A program made the translations under genes and the position numbers. The notes under the pieces were generated by a model. The model had not been told where the DNA came from. It worked only from the letters and a program-made list of their open reading frames with translations, and searched no databases. Shown here one piece after another: positions 44,415 through 53,660 of a stretch of 64,000 nt of DNA; within the stretch, counting starts at the first letter, position 1; each line of letters begins with the position of its first letter. The DNA comes from Aeromicrobium tamlense (lineage in GTDB: Bacteria; Actinomycetota; Actinomycetes; Propionibacteriales; Nocardioidaceae): assembly GCF_013408555.1 (NCBI RefSeq), contig NZ_JACBZN010000001.1, positions 1,798,001 through 1,862,000 on the forward strand, written 5' to 3'.

Positions 44415-45275
44415 TCAGCGACGCAGGCTGAAGCCCGCGAGACGCGCCGAGGGCAGCGCCGCGAGCAGGGGCTCGATCCGCTCCACGAGCTCGACCGTCG
44501 TGGGCCGGTCGGCGGGGTCGAACGCGAGGCACTCCATCACGAGATCGCGCACCGGCGCCGGGACGAACTCCGGCATCGGCGCGGGCGGGGTGCTCAGCTG
44601 GGGCCAGCGGTCGTCGCCGCCGAAGCGCCAGGCCCGGTGGCCGACCGCCGCGCGGTACAGCGTCGCGCCGATCGACCAGACGTCGGCAGCCGGACCGATC
44701 GGCCCGTGCGTGACCGGGTCGCACTGCTCGGGCGGCATGTACTCGTCGCTGCCGACCGGGTAGTCGAGCGCGGCGGCGGTGTCGAGGTCCAGCGTGAGGC
44801 TCAGGTCGATGAGCTTCGCCGGCGCGCCCATGATGACGTTGCTGGGCTTCACGTCGAGGTGCAGCAGGCCACGGGCGTGCAGGTAGTGCACTCCCCCGGC
44901 GAGCTCGAGCGCGAGCGGCAGCAGCTGGTGCAGCTGCACGGGACCGTCGCGGAAGATGAGGGCCGACAGCGTGGGGCCGTCGAGATGCTCCTGGACGAGG
45001 TACGGGCGCTCGGCGCCGTCGTCGAAGTCGTAGAGCCGCACGATCGACGGGTGCGCCAGCTGCGACAGCACCTCGATCTCGCGCAGGGTGCTCGCCACCG
45101 CGTCGGCGTCGCCGATCAGCTCGGGTCGCAGGATCTTCACGACGACGGGCGCCAGGCGCGACTCGTCGTACGCGAGCCACACCTCGTGGTGGACGCCGCC
45201 GCCGAGCTCGGAGAGCCCGACGAGCCCCGGCGGCAGGTCTGCCGCCGGGGTGCCGGACGCTGCGGGGGTGGGCAT
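44415..45275 (-). CDS. Serine/threonine protein kinase (soluble, kinase domain only)
   Basis: A 286-residue Hanks-type kinase with no transmembrane segment or sensor domain. Glycine-rich loop LGGGVHHEVWLA, ATP-binding Lys47 (VVVKIL), alpha-C Glu66, catalytic loop LLHLDVKPSNVI with Asp141, Lys143 and Asn146. The Mg-binding DFG is DLS (Asp157), and the activation segment ends in EYMPPEQCDP. All catalytic residues are present, so it may be active despite the DFG change. Its ATG overlaps the stop of the upstream secreted-protein gene (TGATG). It converges with the response regulator with a 6-base gap. Confidence 0.9.
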   Translation of the reverse strand: MPTPAASGTPAADLPPGLVGLSELGGGVHHEVWLAYDESRLAPVVVKILRPELIGDADAVASTLREIEVLSQLAHPSIVRLYDFDDGAERPYLVQEHLDGPTLSALIFRDGPVQLHQLLPLALELAGGVHYLHARGLLHLDVKPSNVIMGAPAKLIDLSLTLDLDTAAALDYPVGSDEYMPPEQCDPVTHGPIGPAADVWSIGATLYRAAVGHRAWRFGGDDRWPQLSTPPAPMPEFVPAPVRDLVMECLAFDPADRPTTVELVERIEPLLAALPSARLAGFSLRR

Positions 45276-45718
45276 CAGTTGGTGCCGCGCGTGTTGGCGG
45301 ACTGCTTCGACGCGACGGTCTGCTTGCTCGGCGCCGTCTGCTTCGACGGGGCGCTCGGGCGCGACTGCTTCGTCTGCACCGTCTGGCGCGACGGGGCGCT
45401 CGGGCGGGTCTGCACCGTCTGACGCGACTGCACCGTGTGGGCCGTCGGGTCGTCGGCCCCGGCGGTCGCCGAGGTCGTCTGCGCCGACACCGTCGTCTTC
45501 AGCGTGTTCTGCGTCGGGTCGGCGGTGGGGTCGGCCGTCGGCTCGGGATCCGGCGTGGGCTCGTCGTCCACCGTGGTCACCACGCTGCTGGTGGCGTCCT
45601 CGCGCTTGGCCGGGTCGGTCTGCCCGCCCACGGCCGCCTGCGCCACGACGACGCCTCCGGTCGTCAGGGCGATCGTTCCGGCCAGGGTCGCGATGCCGGT
45701 GCGCACTAGGTTGTTCAT
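45275..45718 (-). CDS. Secreted protein with basic Ser/Gln/Thr-rich repeats
   Basis: A 147-residue exported protein. Signal peptide TGIATLAGTIALTTGGVVVA followed by AQA; no lipobox Cys and no anchor. A Pro/Asp/Thr-rich region (DPEPTADPTADPTQNT) leads to a C-terminal half with degenerate Gln-Thr-Val and Ser-Ala-Pro-Ser repeats (QTVQTRPSAPSRQTVQTKQ, SAPSKQTAPSKQTVASKQ) and many Lys and Arg but no acidic residues, so it is strongly positive. No known family. It is co-translated with the Ser/Thr kinase through a one-base overlap, and its Ser/Thr-rich tail is outside the cell, so direct phosphorylation is unlikely unless before export. Confidence 0.72.
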   Translation of the reverse strand: MNNLVRTGIATLAGTIALTTGGVVVAQAAVGGQTDPAKREDATSSVVTTVDDEPTPDPEPTADPTADPTQNTLKTTVSAQTTSATAGADDPTAHTVQSRQTVQTRPSAPSRQTVQTKQSRPSAPSKQTAPSKQTVASKQSANTRGTN

Positions 45719-45760
45719 GCATCCTCCTCGAGTGTCGTTGCCTCCACTCTTGGGCCCGGC

Positions 45761-45787
45761 CGTGAAGCCTCCGTGAGACGTTCGTGA
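45761..45787 (-). promoter_or_regulatory. Three 11-bp-spaced TCACG direct repeats (candidate response-regulator site B)
   Basis: CGTGA on the plus strand at 45761, 45772 and 45783, exactly 11 bp apart, reading TCACG on the strand of the secreted-protein gene, with the outer two preceded by CT. A further TGAGAG-GA-CTCTCA inverted repeat abuts at 45785-45798. They lie 43-69 bases upstream of the ATG. The core is close to the CTCAT pair upstream of the two-component operon. Confidence 0.55.
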
Positions 45788-45812
45788 GAGGACTCTCATG
45801 AACGCCGCACGG

Positions 45813-47054
45813 TCAGACGAGCGGCCGCCAGGGGCGCATGAGGCGCTCGTAGAGGCGGGCGATCGTGGGGCGCTCGCGCCACGTCTCGGCGTCGAGGACC
45901 TGCGCGCTCTCGGCGTCGCGCTCGAAGATGCGGCGCATCCCCTTCGCCAGGCCCTCGTCGAGGATCTCGAGGTTGATCTCGTAGTTGCCCGTGAGGCTGA
46001 GCCGGTCGATGTTGGCGGTGCCGATCGTGGACCACTCGCCGTCGACCGTCATCGTCTTCGCGTGCACCATGTGGTCGCTGTAGCGCAGGATCTCCACGCC
46101 GGCGTCGAGCAGCGGGCCGAAGTAGCCACGGGCGACGAAGTCGGCGACCACGTGGTTCGAGACCTTCGGCACGAGGATGCGCACCTGCACGCCGCGACGG
46201 CTGGCGTCGATGAGCGCCTGCAGGATGTTCTGGTCGGGGATGAAGTACGCCTGCGTGATCTCGATCGTCTCGGTCGCCCGGTCGATCGCCTCGAGGTACA
46301 TCCCGCGGATCGGGTAGATCAGCTGCCGCGGCACGTTGCGGTGCGCGCGCACGTGCGGGTCCCACGTGGACTCCGACAGCGCCGTCATGCTCTCGTGCGG
46401 CCGGACGTCGTTCCAGAAGTCGATGAACGCGTTCTCCAGGTCCCACACCGCGGGACCGGTGACCGCCACGTGCGTGTCGCGCCACTCGTCGGCGTAGAGG
46501 CTGCCGATGTTGTACCCGCCGACGAAGCCGATCGTGTCGTCGACGACGAGGATCTTGCGGTGGTTGCGGCCCCACGCGCGCGGGCTGAAGAACGCCAGCC
46601 GGTGCGGCAGGATCGGGTAGCGCATCATCCGCACGCCGTGGCCGAAGCGGAAGAAGCTCGGCGGGACCACGAGGTTCGCGAAGCCGTCGTAGACCACGCA
46701 GACCTCGACGCCGCGGCCGGCCGCCTCGCGCAGCGCCGCACGGAAGCGGCGCCCCATCGCGTCGGCCTTGATGATGTAGGACTCCAGCAGGATCCGCTTC
46801 CGGGCGCCGGCGATCGCCGCCAGCATGTCGTCGTAGAGGGCCTCGCCGGAGACGTAGACCTGGACCTCGTTGCCGCCGCCGATGGTGAAGTGGTCGGCCT
46901 CGATGCGCGGCAGCGGCTCGGTGCCCTTGCCGCGCAAACGCTTGCGCACCGACGTCGCCGTCATCAGCGAGACGACGGCGCCGACCTGCACGAGGAGGGC
47001 GCCGAGGAGGAACCGGCGGAGCCAACCGCGGGGGTGGGACGACCGGAGCGACAT
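45813..47054 (-). CDS. Phospholipase D-like / cardiolipin synthase family protein
   Basis: A 413-residue membrane-associated enzyme with one N-terminal hydrophobic helix (FLLGALLVQVGAVVSLMT). Two HKD motifs are visible: HRKILVVDDTIGFVGGYNIG and HAKTMTVDGEWSTIGTANID. This is the bacterial cardiolipin synthase-type layout, which transfers a phosphatidyl group between two phosphatidylglycerols or hydrolyses phospholipids. I start at ATG 47054. Only about 20 bases separate it from truB on the same strand, so it may be co-transcribed with the translation block. Cardiolipin synthase is probable but not proven; PG-forming pgsA is elsewhere in the window. Confidence 0.85.
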   Translation of the reverse strand: MSLRSSHPRGWLRRFLLGALLVQVGAVVSLMTATSVRKRLRGKGTEPLPRIEADHFTIGGGNEVQVYVSGEALYDDMLAAIAGARKRILLESYIIKADAMGRRFRAALREAAGRGVEVCVVYDGFANLVVPPSFFRFGHGVRMMRYPILPHRLAFFSPRAWGRNHRKILVVDDTIGFVGGYNIGSLYADEWRDTHVAVTGPAVWDLENAFIDFWNDVRPHESMTALSESTWDPHVRAHRNVPRQLIYPIRGMYLEAIDRATETIEITQAYFIPDQNILQALIDASRRGVQVRILVPKVSNHVVADFVARGYFGPLLDAGVEILRYSDHMVHAKTMTVDGEWSTIGTANIDRLSLTGNYEINLEILDEGLAKGMRRIFERDAESAQVLDAETWRERPTIARLYERLMRPWRPLV

Positions 47055-47074
47055 GGCGCTCAGCCTAGGTGGTC

Positions 47075-47926
47075 TCACACGAAGACCGCGACCGGGCGCG
47101 CCCCGGAGCCCGCGGCCTCGTACAGCGCGAGGAAGGAGCCGTCGGGCGCGAAGATCGCCACCGGCTTGCCCGACGGGACCGAGAGCCCGGGCAGCGCGCG
47201 GCCGTACCGCACGTCGCGAGCCTGGTCCTCGTCGAGCTCGACCGCCGTGAACGCGGCACGCGCCGCGTCGTCGAGGCCGACCATCTCGAAGTGCTCCCCC
47301 AGCTGGTCGAGGGTGCGCGCCTGGTCGAGCGTGAAGCCGCCGACGCGGGTGCGACGCAGGCTGGTGAGGTGACCGCCCACGCCGAGTGCGGCACCGAGGT
47401 CGCGCGCGAGCGCGCGGACGTAGGTGCCGCTCGAGCACTCCACGCGGACACGGGCGACGGCACGCTCCCCCGGCTCGAACTCGAGCAGCTCGAACGCCGA
47501 GACGACGACGGGTCGCGCCTTGAGCTCGACCTGTTCGCCCGACCGCACGCGCGCGTAGGCGCGCTGGCCGTCGACCTTGATCGCCGAGACCGACGACGGC
47601 ACCTGCTCGATCGCGCCCGTCAGCGGCTCCATGGCCGCGCGGACGTCGTCGATCGTGAGCGCCGAGGCGTCGGCGACGGAGGTCTCCTCACCCTGCGCGT
47701 CGTCGGTGACGGTGGTCGCGCCGAGCGAGATCGTGGCGAGGTACTCCTTGTCGGCACCCGCCACGTGCCCGAGCAGGCGCGTGGCGCGGTTGACGCCGAG
47801 CACCAGGACGCCCGTCGCCATCGGGTCGAGGGTGCCGGCGTGGCCGACCTTGCGCGTGCCGGCGAGCCGGCGGGTGCGACCGACGACGTCGTGCGACGTC
47901 CAGTCGATCGGCTTGTCGACGACCAC
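47075..47926 (-). CDS. truB: tRNA pseudouridine(55) synthase
   Basis: A 283-residue enzyme modifying U55 in the tRNA T-loop. The catalytic Asp34 is in GHAGTLDPMATGVL; KVDGQRAYARVRSGE and SSGTYVRALARDLG are the other TruB motifs, and the C-terminal PUA-like segment is present. The GTG at 47926 opens MVVDKPIDWTSHD, the family's usual start, preceded by GGAG nine bases upstream. 67 bases separate it from rbfA. Confidence 0.95.
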   Translation of the reverse strand: MVVDKPIDWTSHDVVGRTRRLAGTRKVGHAGTLDPMATGVLVLGVNRATRLLGHVAGADKEYLATISLGATTVTDDAQGEETSVADASALTIDDVRAAMEPLTGAIEQVPSSVSAIKVDGQRAYARVRSGEQVELKARPVVVSAFELLEFEPGERAVARVRVECSSGTYVRALARDLGAALGVGGHLTSLRRTRVGGFTLDQARTLDQLGEHFEMVGLDDAARAAFTAVELDEDQARDVRYGRALPGLSVPSGKPVAIFAPDGSFLALYEAAGSGARPVAVFV

Positions 47927-47993
47927 GAGACCGGACTCCGTGGTCGCGGCACGCCTCTCGCCCTGGGGCGAGCCGTGCCGCGACCGCGGAACC

Positions 47994-48434
47994 TCACTGC
48001 TCAGTGGACTCGTCCTCGTCCTCGCCTTGCTTGTACGGGTCGGCGTCGCCGGCGTACGTGGCGCCCTGTGCCTGCTCTGCGACCCGCGCGTCGGACTCGC
48101 GGGCCTTCGCCAGCAGGTCCTCGATCTCGCGGGCCGTCTCGGGAACGGAGTCCAGGAAGAACTCCAGCGACGGCGTGTGCCGCGCGCCGAGCTGCTTGCC
48201 GACCTCGGAGCGGATCAGGCCGGTGGCGCTGACCAGCGCCGCGGCCGTCTCCGCACGAGCGGTCTCGTCGCCCATCACGGTGTAGAAGATCGAGGCGTGC
48301 TGACCGTCGCCGGTCAGCCGCACGTCGGTGATGGTGACGAAGCCGAGCCGCGGGTCCTTGACCCGCCGCTCGAGCATCGTCGCCACGATCTCCTTGATCC
48401 GATCGGACTTCTTGGCCTGACGAGGACTCGCCAT
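47994..48434 (-). CDS. rbfA: 30S ribosome-binding factor A
   Basis: A 146-residue KH-fold protein acting in 16S rRNA 5' end processing and 30S maturation. Motifs [37 protein letters not shown] and the [20 protein letters not shown] helix followed by [12 protein letters not shown]. The C-terminus has an acidic, disordered extension ([12 protein letters not shown]). ATG 48434 lies two bases after the infB stop, so infB-rbfA are coupled. Confidence 0.95.
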   Translation of the reverse strand: MASPRQAKKSDRIKEIVATMLERRVKDPRLGFVTITDVRLTGDGQHASIFYTVMGDETARAETAAALVSATGLIRSEVGKQLGARHTPSLEFFLDSVPETAREIEDLLAKARESDARVAEQAQGATYAGDADPYKQGEDEDESTEQ

Positions 48435-48436
48435 CG

Positions 48437-51232
48437 TCAGTCCCGCTTCTTCTCGACCAGCTCGAAGGCCTCGATCACGTCGCCGAGCTTGATGTCGGAG
48501 TACGAGACCACGACACCGCACTCGAAGCCCTCGCGGACCTCGGACGCGTCGTCCTTCTCACGGCGCAGCGACAACACGTCGAGGTTGTCGGCCACGACGG
48601 AGCCGTCGCGGACGATGCGCACCTTGGCGTTGCGTCGGATCGAGCCACTGGTGACCATGCAGCCGGCGATGTTGCCGCCCTTGACCTTCGAGGACCGGAA
48701 GATGTCGCGGATCTCGGCGGTGCCGAGCTGCTGCTCCTCGTAGATCGGCTTGAGCATGCCCTTGAGCGCGCTCTCGATCTCCTCGATGGCCTGGTAGATG
48801 ACCGAGTAGTACTTGATCTCGACACCCTCGCGGTCGGCCAGCTCGGTCGCCTTGCCCTGGGGCCGGACGTTGTAGCCGATGATGACCGCGTTGGACGCCG
48901 CCGCCAGGTTGACGTCGGTCTCGGTGATCGCGCCGACACCGCGGTCGATGACCCGCAGTGCGACCTCGTCGCCGATCTCGATGCCGGCCAGCGAGTCCTC
49001 GAGGGCCTCCACCGAGCCGGCGCCGTCGCCCTTGAGGATGAGCAGGAGCTCGTCCGTCTCGCCCTTCTCCATCGAGGACATGAAGTCCTCGAGGGTGCGG
49101 CGACCCGAGCGCTTGGCCAGCAGCGCGTTGCGCTCGCGCGCCTCACGCTTCTCGGCGATCTGACGGGCGATGCGGTCGTCCTCGACCACCATGAAGTTGT
49201 CACCCGCGCCGGGCACGGCCGTGAGGCCGAGCACGAGCGCCGGACGCGACGGGGTCGCCTCCTCGATGTTGTCGCCGAACTCGTCGAGCATGGCGCGGAC
49301 GCGGCCGAAGGCCGGACCCGCCACGAGCGAGTCGCCGACACGCAGGGTGCCGCGCTGGACGAGGACGGTGGCCACGGGGCCACGACCACGGTCGAGGTGC
49401 GCCTCGATCGCCAGGCCCTCGGCCTTCTGCGCCGGGTTGGCGCGCAGGTCGAGCTCGGCGTCGGCGGTCAGCACGATCGACTCGAGCAGGGTGTCGAGGC
49501 CCTGCTCGGCCTTGGCCGAGACGTCGACGAACATCGTGTCGCCGCCGTACTCCTCGGGCACCAGGCCGTACTCGGTCAGCTGGCCACGGACCTTGGACGG
49601 GTCCGCACCCGGCTTGTCGATCTTGTTGACCGCGACGACGATCGGCACACCGGCGGCCTTGGCGTGGTTGAGCGCCTCGACCGTCTGCGGCATGACGCCG
49701 TCGTCAGCCGCGACCACGAGGATCGCGATGTCGGTGGCCTGGGCACCACGGGCACGCATGGCGGTGAACGCCTCGTGGCCCGGGGTGTCGATGAACGTGA
49801 TCGCACGCTCGGCGCCGTCGACCTCGGTCGTGACCTGGTAGGCACCGATCGACTGCGTGATGCCGCCGGCCTCCTTGGCCGCGACGTTGGCCTTGCGCAG
49901 CGCGTCGAGCAGCTTCGTCTTGCCGTGGTCGACGTGACCCATGACGGTGACGACCGGCGGACGGGCCGCCAGATCGCTCTCGTCGCCGGCGTCCTCGCCG
50001 AACTCCAGCGAGAAGGACTCGAGCAGCTCGCGGTCCTCGTCCTCGGGCGAGACGACCTGGACGTCGTAGTTCAGCTCCTCGCCGAGCAGCTGCAGCGTCT
50101 CGTCGTTGACCGACTGCGTCGCGGTGACCATCTCGCCCATGTGGAACAGCACCTGGACGAGCGATGCCGCGTCGACGCCGACCTTGTCGGCGAAGTCCGT
50201 CAGCGAGGCGCCACGGGCCAGGCGCACGACCTGCCCGTCGCCCTTGCGGACGCGCACGCCGCCGATCGACGGCGCCTGCATCTGGTCGAACTCTTGACGC
50301 TTCGCGCGCTTGCTCTTGCGTCCACGACGGACCGGGCCACCGGCGCGACCGAAGGCACCCTGGGTGCCGCCGCGCTGGTTGCGGCCGGGGCCGCCGGGGC
50401 GACCGCCACCGGGAGGACCGCTGAAGCCGCCGGGACGGGCTCCGCCGCCACCGCCACCGGGACGACCGCCGCCACCGGGACGACCGGGACCGCCGGCGCG
50501 ACCGCCGGGACCGGGACGAGCGCCGGGACGGGCGGGACCGACCGCGGACTGCTTGGGCATCATCGCCGGGTTGGGACGGGGCATGCCCGGACGAGCCGGG
50601 GCGCCGCCGCCCTCACGGGCCGCAGGCGGACGCGGCGCCCGCTCCTGCTGCATGCCCTGCTTGGACGAGAACGGGTTGTTGCCCGGACGGGCCGCCGGCG
50701 TGCGCGGACCCGGACGGGGACCACCGCTGGTGGGCAGGCCGCCGGCCTGGCCGGGGCGCGGGGCCGGTCCCGGACGGGGACCGGGGGTGCGCGACGGCGC
50801 GGGGGCGGGAGCCTCCGCGGCAGCAGCGGCCGGGGCCTCGGGGGCCGACGGCTGCTGGGGTGCCGGGGTGGGCTTCGCGGCCGGGGCGGGTGCCGCCGGC
50901 TTGGGCGCCGGAGCCGGACCCGGCTTCGGCGCAGCAGGCGCCGCCGGGGCGGCCGGCGATGCGGCGACCTCGGCGGGCGTGGACTCGGGGGTGGTGCTCT
51001 CGGGCGCCTTCTGGGCCTCCGGCTTCTTCGCCGGGGCGGCCTTCTTGGCAGCCTTCTTCGAACCCTGCTCGCGCAGGCGGTCGCCGTGCTCCTCCTTCAG
51101 ACGGCGCACGACCGGCGCCTCGACGGTGGAGGACGCCGACTTCACGTACTCGCCCATCTCCTTGAGGGTGGACAGGACGACCTTGCTCTCAACACCGAGC
51201 TCGCGGGCGAGCTCGTGGACTCTTACGGCCAC
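48437..51232 (-). CDS. infB: Translation initiation factor IF-2
   Basis: A 931-residue GTPase that recruits initiator tRNA. The N-terminal IF2 helix domain ([19 protein letters not shown]) is followed by about 280 residues of Ala/Pro/Gly/Arg-rich linker ([35 protein letters not shown]). The G domain begins near residue 430: G1 [12 protein letters not shown]3 DTPGHEAF, G4 NKIDKPGA. Domains II to IV follow ([32 protein letters not shown]). It is preceded by 158 bases without a gene, in which a small hairpin ends the ylxR message and an internal promoter may exist. Confidence 0.97.
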   Translation of the reverse strand: MAVRVHELARELGVESKVVLSTLKEMGEYVKSASSTVEAPVVRRLKEEHGDRLREQGSKKAAKKAAPAKKPEAQKAPESTTPESTPAEVAASPAAPAAPAAPKPGPAPAPKPAAPAPAAKPTPAPQQPSAPEAPAAAAAEAPAPAPSRTPGPRPGPAPRPGQAGGLPTSGGPRPGPRTPAARPGNNPFSSKQGMQQERAPRPPAAREGGGAPARPGMPRPNPAMMPKQSAVGPARPGARPGPGGRAGGPGRPGGGGRPGGGGGGARPGGFSGPPGGGRPGGPGRNQRGGTQGAFGRAGGPVRRGRKSKRAKRQEFDQMQAPSIGGVRVRKGDGQVVRLARGASLTDFADKVGVDAASLVQVLFHMGEMVTATQSVNDETLQLLGEELNYDVQVVSPEDEDRELLESFSLEFGEDAGDESDLAARPPVVTVMGHVDHGKTKLLDALRKANVAAKEAGGITQSIGAYQVTTEVDGAERAITFIDTPGHEAFTAMRARGAQATDIAILVVAADDGVMPQTVEALNHAKAAGVPIVVAVNKIDKPGADPSKVRGQLTEYGLVPEEYGGDTMFVDVSAKAEQGLDTLLESIVLTADAELDLRANPAQKAEGLAIEAHLDRGRGPVATVLVQRGTLRVGDSLVAGPAFGRVRAMLDEFGDNIEEATPSRPALVLGLTAVPGAGDNFMVVEDDRIARQIAEKREARERNALLAKRSGRRTLEDFMSSMEKGETDELLLILKGDGAGSVEALEDSLAGIEIGDEVALRVIDRGVGAITETDVNLAAASNAVIIGYNVRPQGKATELADREGVEIKYYSVIYQAIEEIESALKGMLKPIYEEQQLGTAEIRDIFRSSKVKGGNIAGCMVTSGSIRRNAKVRIVRDGSVVADNLDVLSLRREKDDASEVREGFECGVVVSYSDIKLGDVIEAFELVEKKRD

Positions 51233-51390
51233 TCTTCTCCTTCAGGGATCCGGCCCCGAAGGAGGCACGGATCAGTTGTAGACGTACAGGCTCATTGCGC
51301 GGTGCATCTTCATTGCGCAGTACTCATCGAGTGCTCATGAGCGTGTGCTCCGATTTCCGTTTCGAGCGACACCGGTCGGTGCCGCAGTGG

Positions 51391-51663
51391 TCAGGCTCTG
51401 CGCTGGGCCTCGTTCCGCACCCAGTCGGTCAGGGCTTCGGTGTCCGGGGATCCTTCGAGTCGAAGGGCCCTGACGAACGCCCGCCGGTCGAGGGCGAGCT
51501 GCAGGCACCGTTCCGCGGGGTGCAGATGCGCTCCGCGGCCCGGTCGAGTGCCGTCTGGGTCGGGCTCCACGGTGACTCCCGTGGCACTCCGTCCGGCGAC
51601 GACTCTCACCAGAGTGGACTTCTCCGCACGCTGCCGGCAGCCGACGCACGTACGAATCACCAT
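51391..51663 (-). CDS. ylxR: YlxR family RNA-binding protein (DUF448)
   Basis: A 90-residue protein with the DUF448 signature RTCVGCRQRAEKSTLVRVV, followed by GTRPGRGAHLHPAERCLQ. YlxR (RnpM) is encoded between nusA and infB in most Gram-positive bacteria; in Bacillus it modulates RNase P (recalled). Its ATG is 18 bases after nusA, so it is part of the rimP-nusA-ylxR run. ATG 51663 is used; the longer frame overlaps nusA. Confidence 0.92.
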   Translation of the reverse strand: MVIRTCVGCRQRAEKSTLVRVVAGRSATGVTVEPDPDGTRPGRGAHLHPAERCLQLALDRRAFVRALRLEGSPDTEALTDWVRNEAQRRA

Positions 51664-51680
51664 CGTCAAGTCTAGCGGCT

Positions 51681-52709
51681 CTACCGAGGCGACGCCGAAT
51701 CGCCACCCGGCGTGGGTGCCGTGTCGGGTCGGATGTCGATGCGCCAACCCGTCAGCTTCGCTGCGAGACGGGCGTTCTGGCCCTCCTTGCCGATCGCCAG
51801 CGAGAGCTGGAAGTCGGGCACGACCACGCGCGCGGAGCGCGTGGCCTCGTCGACGATCGTGACGCCCTTCACCTGCGCGGGCGACAGCGCGTAGGCGATG
51901 AACTCGGCGGGGTTCTCGCTGAAGTCGACGATGTCGATCTTCTCGCCGTGCAGCTCGGTCATCACGGCGCGGACGCGCTGGCCCATCGGGCCGATGCAGG
52001 CGCCCTTGGGGTTCACGCCGGCGGCGGTGGCGCGCACCGCGATCTTCGTGCGGTGACCGGCCTCGCGCGCGATGGCCGCGATCTCGACCGAGCCGTCGGC
52101 GATCTCGGGCGACTCGAGCGCGAACAGCAGCTTCACCAGGTTCGGGTGGGTGCGCGAGACCTTGACGCGAGGACCGCGCAGGCCGCGCTCGACCTCGTAG
52201 ACGTAGGCCTTGATGCGCTCGCCGTGGGCGTAGCGCTCCTCGGGTACCCGCTCGTTCAGTGGCAGCACGGCCTCGATCGAGCCGAGGTCGATGTAGACGT
52301 CGCCCGGCGAGCGACCCTGCTGGATCACGCCGGAGACGATGTCGCCGACCTTGCCGGAGAACTCGCCGAACTTGCGCTCGTCCTCGACGTCGCGGATGCG
52401 CTGCATGATCAGCTGGCGCGCGACGGAGGCGGCGAAGCGGCCGAAGTCCTCGGGGGTGTCGTCGAACTCCTCGGTGAACGTGGCGGGGGGCGTCTCGCCG
52501 TCCTCGGACGGCGGGGTCTCCAGACGCTCGCGCGCCCACACCGTGACGTGGCCGCTCTTGCGGTCCAGCTCGACGCGCGCGTGCTGCTGGGCGCCCGAGG
52601 TCTTGTGGTACGCCGAGAGCAGGGCGGTCTCGATCGCGTCGACGACGAGGTCGAAGCTGATGCCCTTCTCGCGCTCCAGCATCCGCAGCGCGGACATGTC
52701 GATGTCCAT
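51681..52709 (-). CDS. nusA: Transcription termination/antitermination factor NusA
   Basis: A 342-residue RNA polymerase-binding factor. N-terminal domain [21 protein letters not shown]1 domain around [22 protein letters not shown]1 around [20 protein letters not shown] with [20 protein letters not shown], and KH2 ending in [20 protein letters not shown]. No C-terminal acidic repeats, as in other actinobacteria. Starts with a one-base overlap of the rimP stop (TGATG). Confidence 0.97.
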   Translation of the reverse strand: MDIDMSALRMLEREKGISFDLVVDAIETALLSAYHKTSGAQQHARVELDRKSGHVTVWARERLETPPSEDGETPPATFTEEFDDTPEDFGRFAASVARQLIMQRIRDVEDERKFGEFSGKVGDIVSGVIQQGRSPGDVYIDLGSIEAVLPLNERVPEERYAHGERIKAYVYEVERGLRGPRVKVSRTHPNLVKLLFALESPEIADGSVEIAAIAREAGHRTKIAVRATAAGVNPKGACIGPMGQRVRAVMTELHGEKIDIVDFSENPAEFIAYALSPAQVKGVTIVDEATRSARVVVPDFQLSLAIGKEGQNARLAAKLTGWRIDIRPDTAPTPGGDSASPR

Positions 52710-53173
52710 CAGACGTCCTTCCGGTTCAGCTCGATCTGCACGACGGCCTTGACGATCTCGTCGTACGGGAAGCGGGTGGTGTCGCCCTTGACGGCCAGGT
52801 CGACGCCCGTGGCATCGCTCTCGCCCACGCGGGCCTCGAAGCGCTCGCCGTCGATCAGCTCGACGGCCACGACACGACCGGCGTTGCGACGCCAGTGGCG
52901 GGCCTCGACGAGGGGCCGGTCGACGCCACGCGACGCGACCTCGAGCGTGTACGGGCTCTCGCCCATGACGTCCGAGTCGTCGAGCGCAGCGGAGATGGCG
53001 CGCGTGGCCGCGGCGATGGTGTCGATGTCGACGCCGCCGTCGCGGTCGACGGCGACCAGGAGGCGGCGGCGCTCGCCCTTGCCCAGCAGCTCGACCTCGT
53101 CGAGGTCCAGGCCGAGGGAGGTGGTGACGGGTTCGAGGAGACTCGAGATCCCTTCCGGGGTGGGGGTGGTCAT
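52709..53173 (-). CDS. rimP: Ribosome maturation factor RimP
   Basis: A 154-residue protein needed for 30S assembly. Motifs: [40 protein letters not shown], the central [14 protein letters not shown], and the C-terminal domain with [23 protein letters not shown] 53173 is preferred because AGGAG stands seven bases upstream; an ATG at 53197 is also in frame. First gene of the rimP-nusA-ylxR-infB-rbfA series. Confidence 0.95.
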   Translation of the reverse strand: MTTPTPEGISSLLEPVTTSLGLDLDEVELLGKGERRRLLVAVDRDGGVDIDTIAAATRAISAALDDSDVMGESPYTLEVASRGVDRPLVEARHWRRNAGRVVAVELIDGERFEARVGESDATGVDLAVKGDTTRFPYDEIVKAVVQIELNRKDV

Positions 53174-53246
53174 CGGGTGCTCCTGTTCAGTTGTCATCCG
53201 TACTGCCCCACCCTACCGAAGAGGTCGAGGTCGGTAGTCTGCGGTC

Positions 53247-53660
53247 GTGAGCAGCCGACGCGTCGTCATCGCCGCCGCCGGCGGAGCCGCGGTGGCCCTC
53301 GCAGGACTGTTCGTCACCGACACCTTCGACGACGCGCTGCGGGCCGTGGGCGCCACGCCCAAGCCTCTCCCCCGCCCCGAGGACACCTCGCTCATGCGGG
53401 CCGTCGTCGAGGACCAGCAGCGCGTGCTGGCGGTCGCGCGAGGCGCCGGGAACCCCGAGGTCGTGACGCTGGTCTCGGCCCAGCTGGTGCAGCTCGGCAC
53501 GACGCCCGGCACGGGCACCGAAGACGGCGACCTCGCCGAGGTGCTGCGCGCGGCCGTGGGCCACCGCGCCACCGACGCGCGCGCCGCGATCTCCCCCGAC
53601 TTCGCCCAGGTGCTGGCGTCGATGTCGGCCGGGCTCGCGCAGGCGGTGACGCTGGCGTGA
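53247..53660 (+). CDS. Conserved hypothetical exported protein next to rimP
   Basis: A 137-residue protein with a short N-terminal hydrophobic helix (VVIAAAGGAAVALAGLFV) and helical, Ala-rich remainder. No family recognised. Its place, divergent from rimP and overlapped with a DUF4439 gene (GTGA), matches the Rv2843-Rv2844 pair of M. tuberculosis (recalled). The first three residues and the hydrophobic segment suggest membrane attachment or secretion. GTG start at 53247. Confidence 0.7.
   Translation: MSSRRVVIAAAGGAAVALAGLFVTDTFDDALRAVGATPKPLPRPEDTSLMRAVVEDQQRVLAVARGAGNPEVVTLVSAQLVQLGTTPGTGTEDGDLAEVLRAAVGHRATDARAAISPDFAQVLASMSAGLAQAVTLA

Noticed and set aside
50330..51000. Tandem repeat or CRISPR-like array in the infB region
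   Set aside because: The repeated GGnCG(G/A)GG and GCC patterns encode the Pro/Gly/Ala/Arg-rich linker of IF-2; there are no regular spacers.
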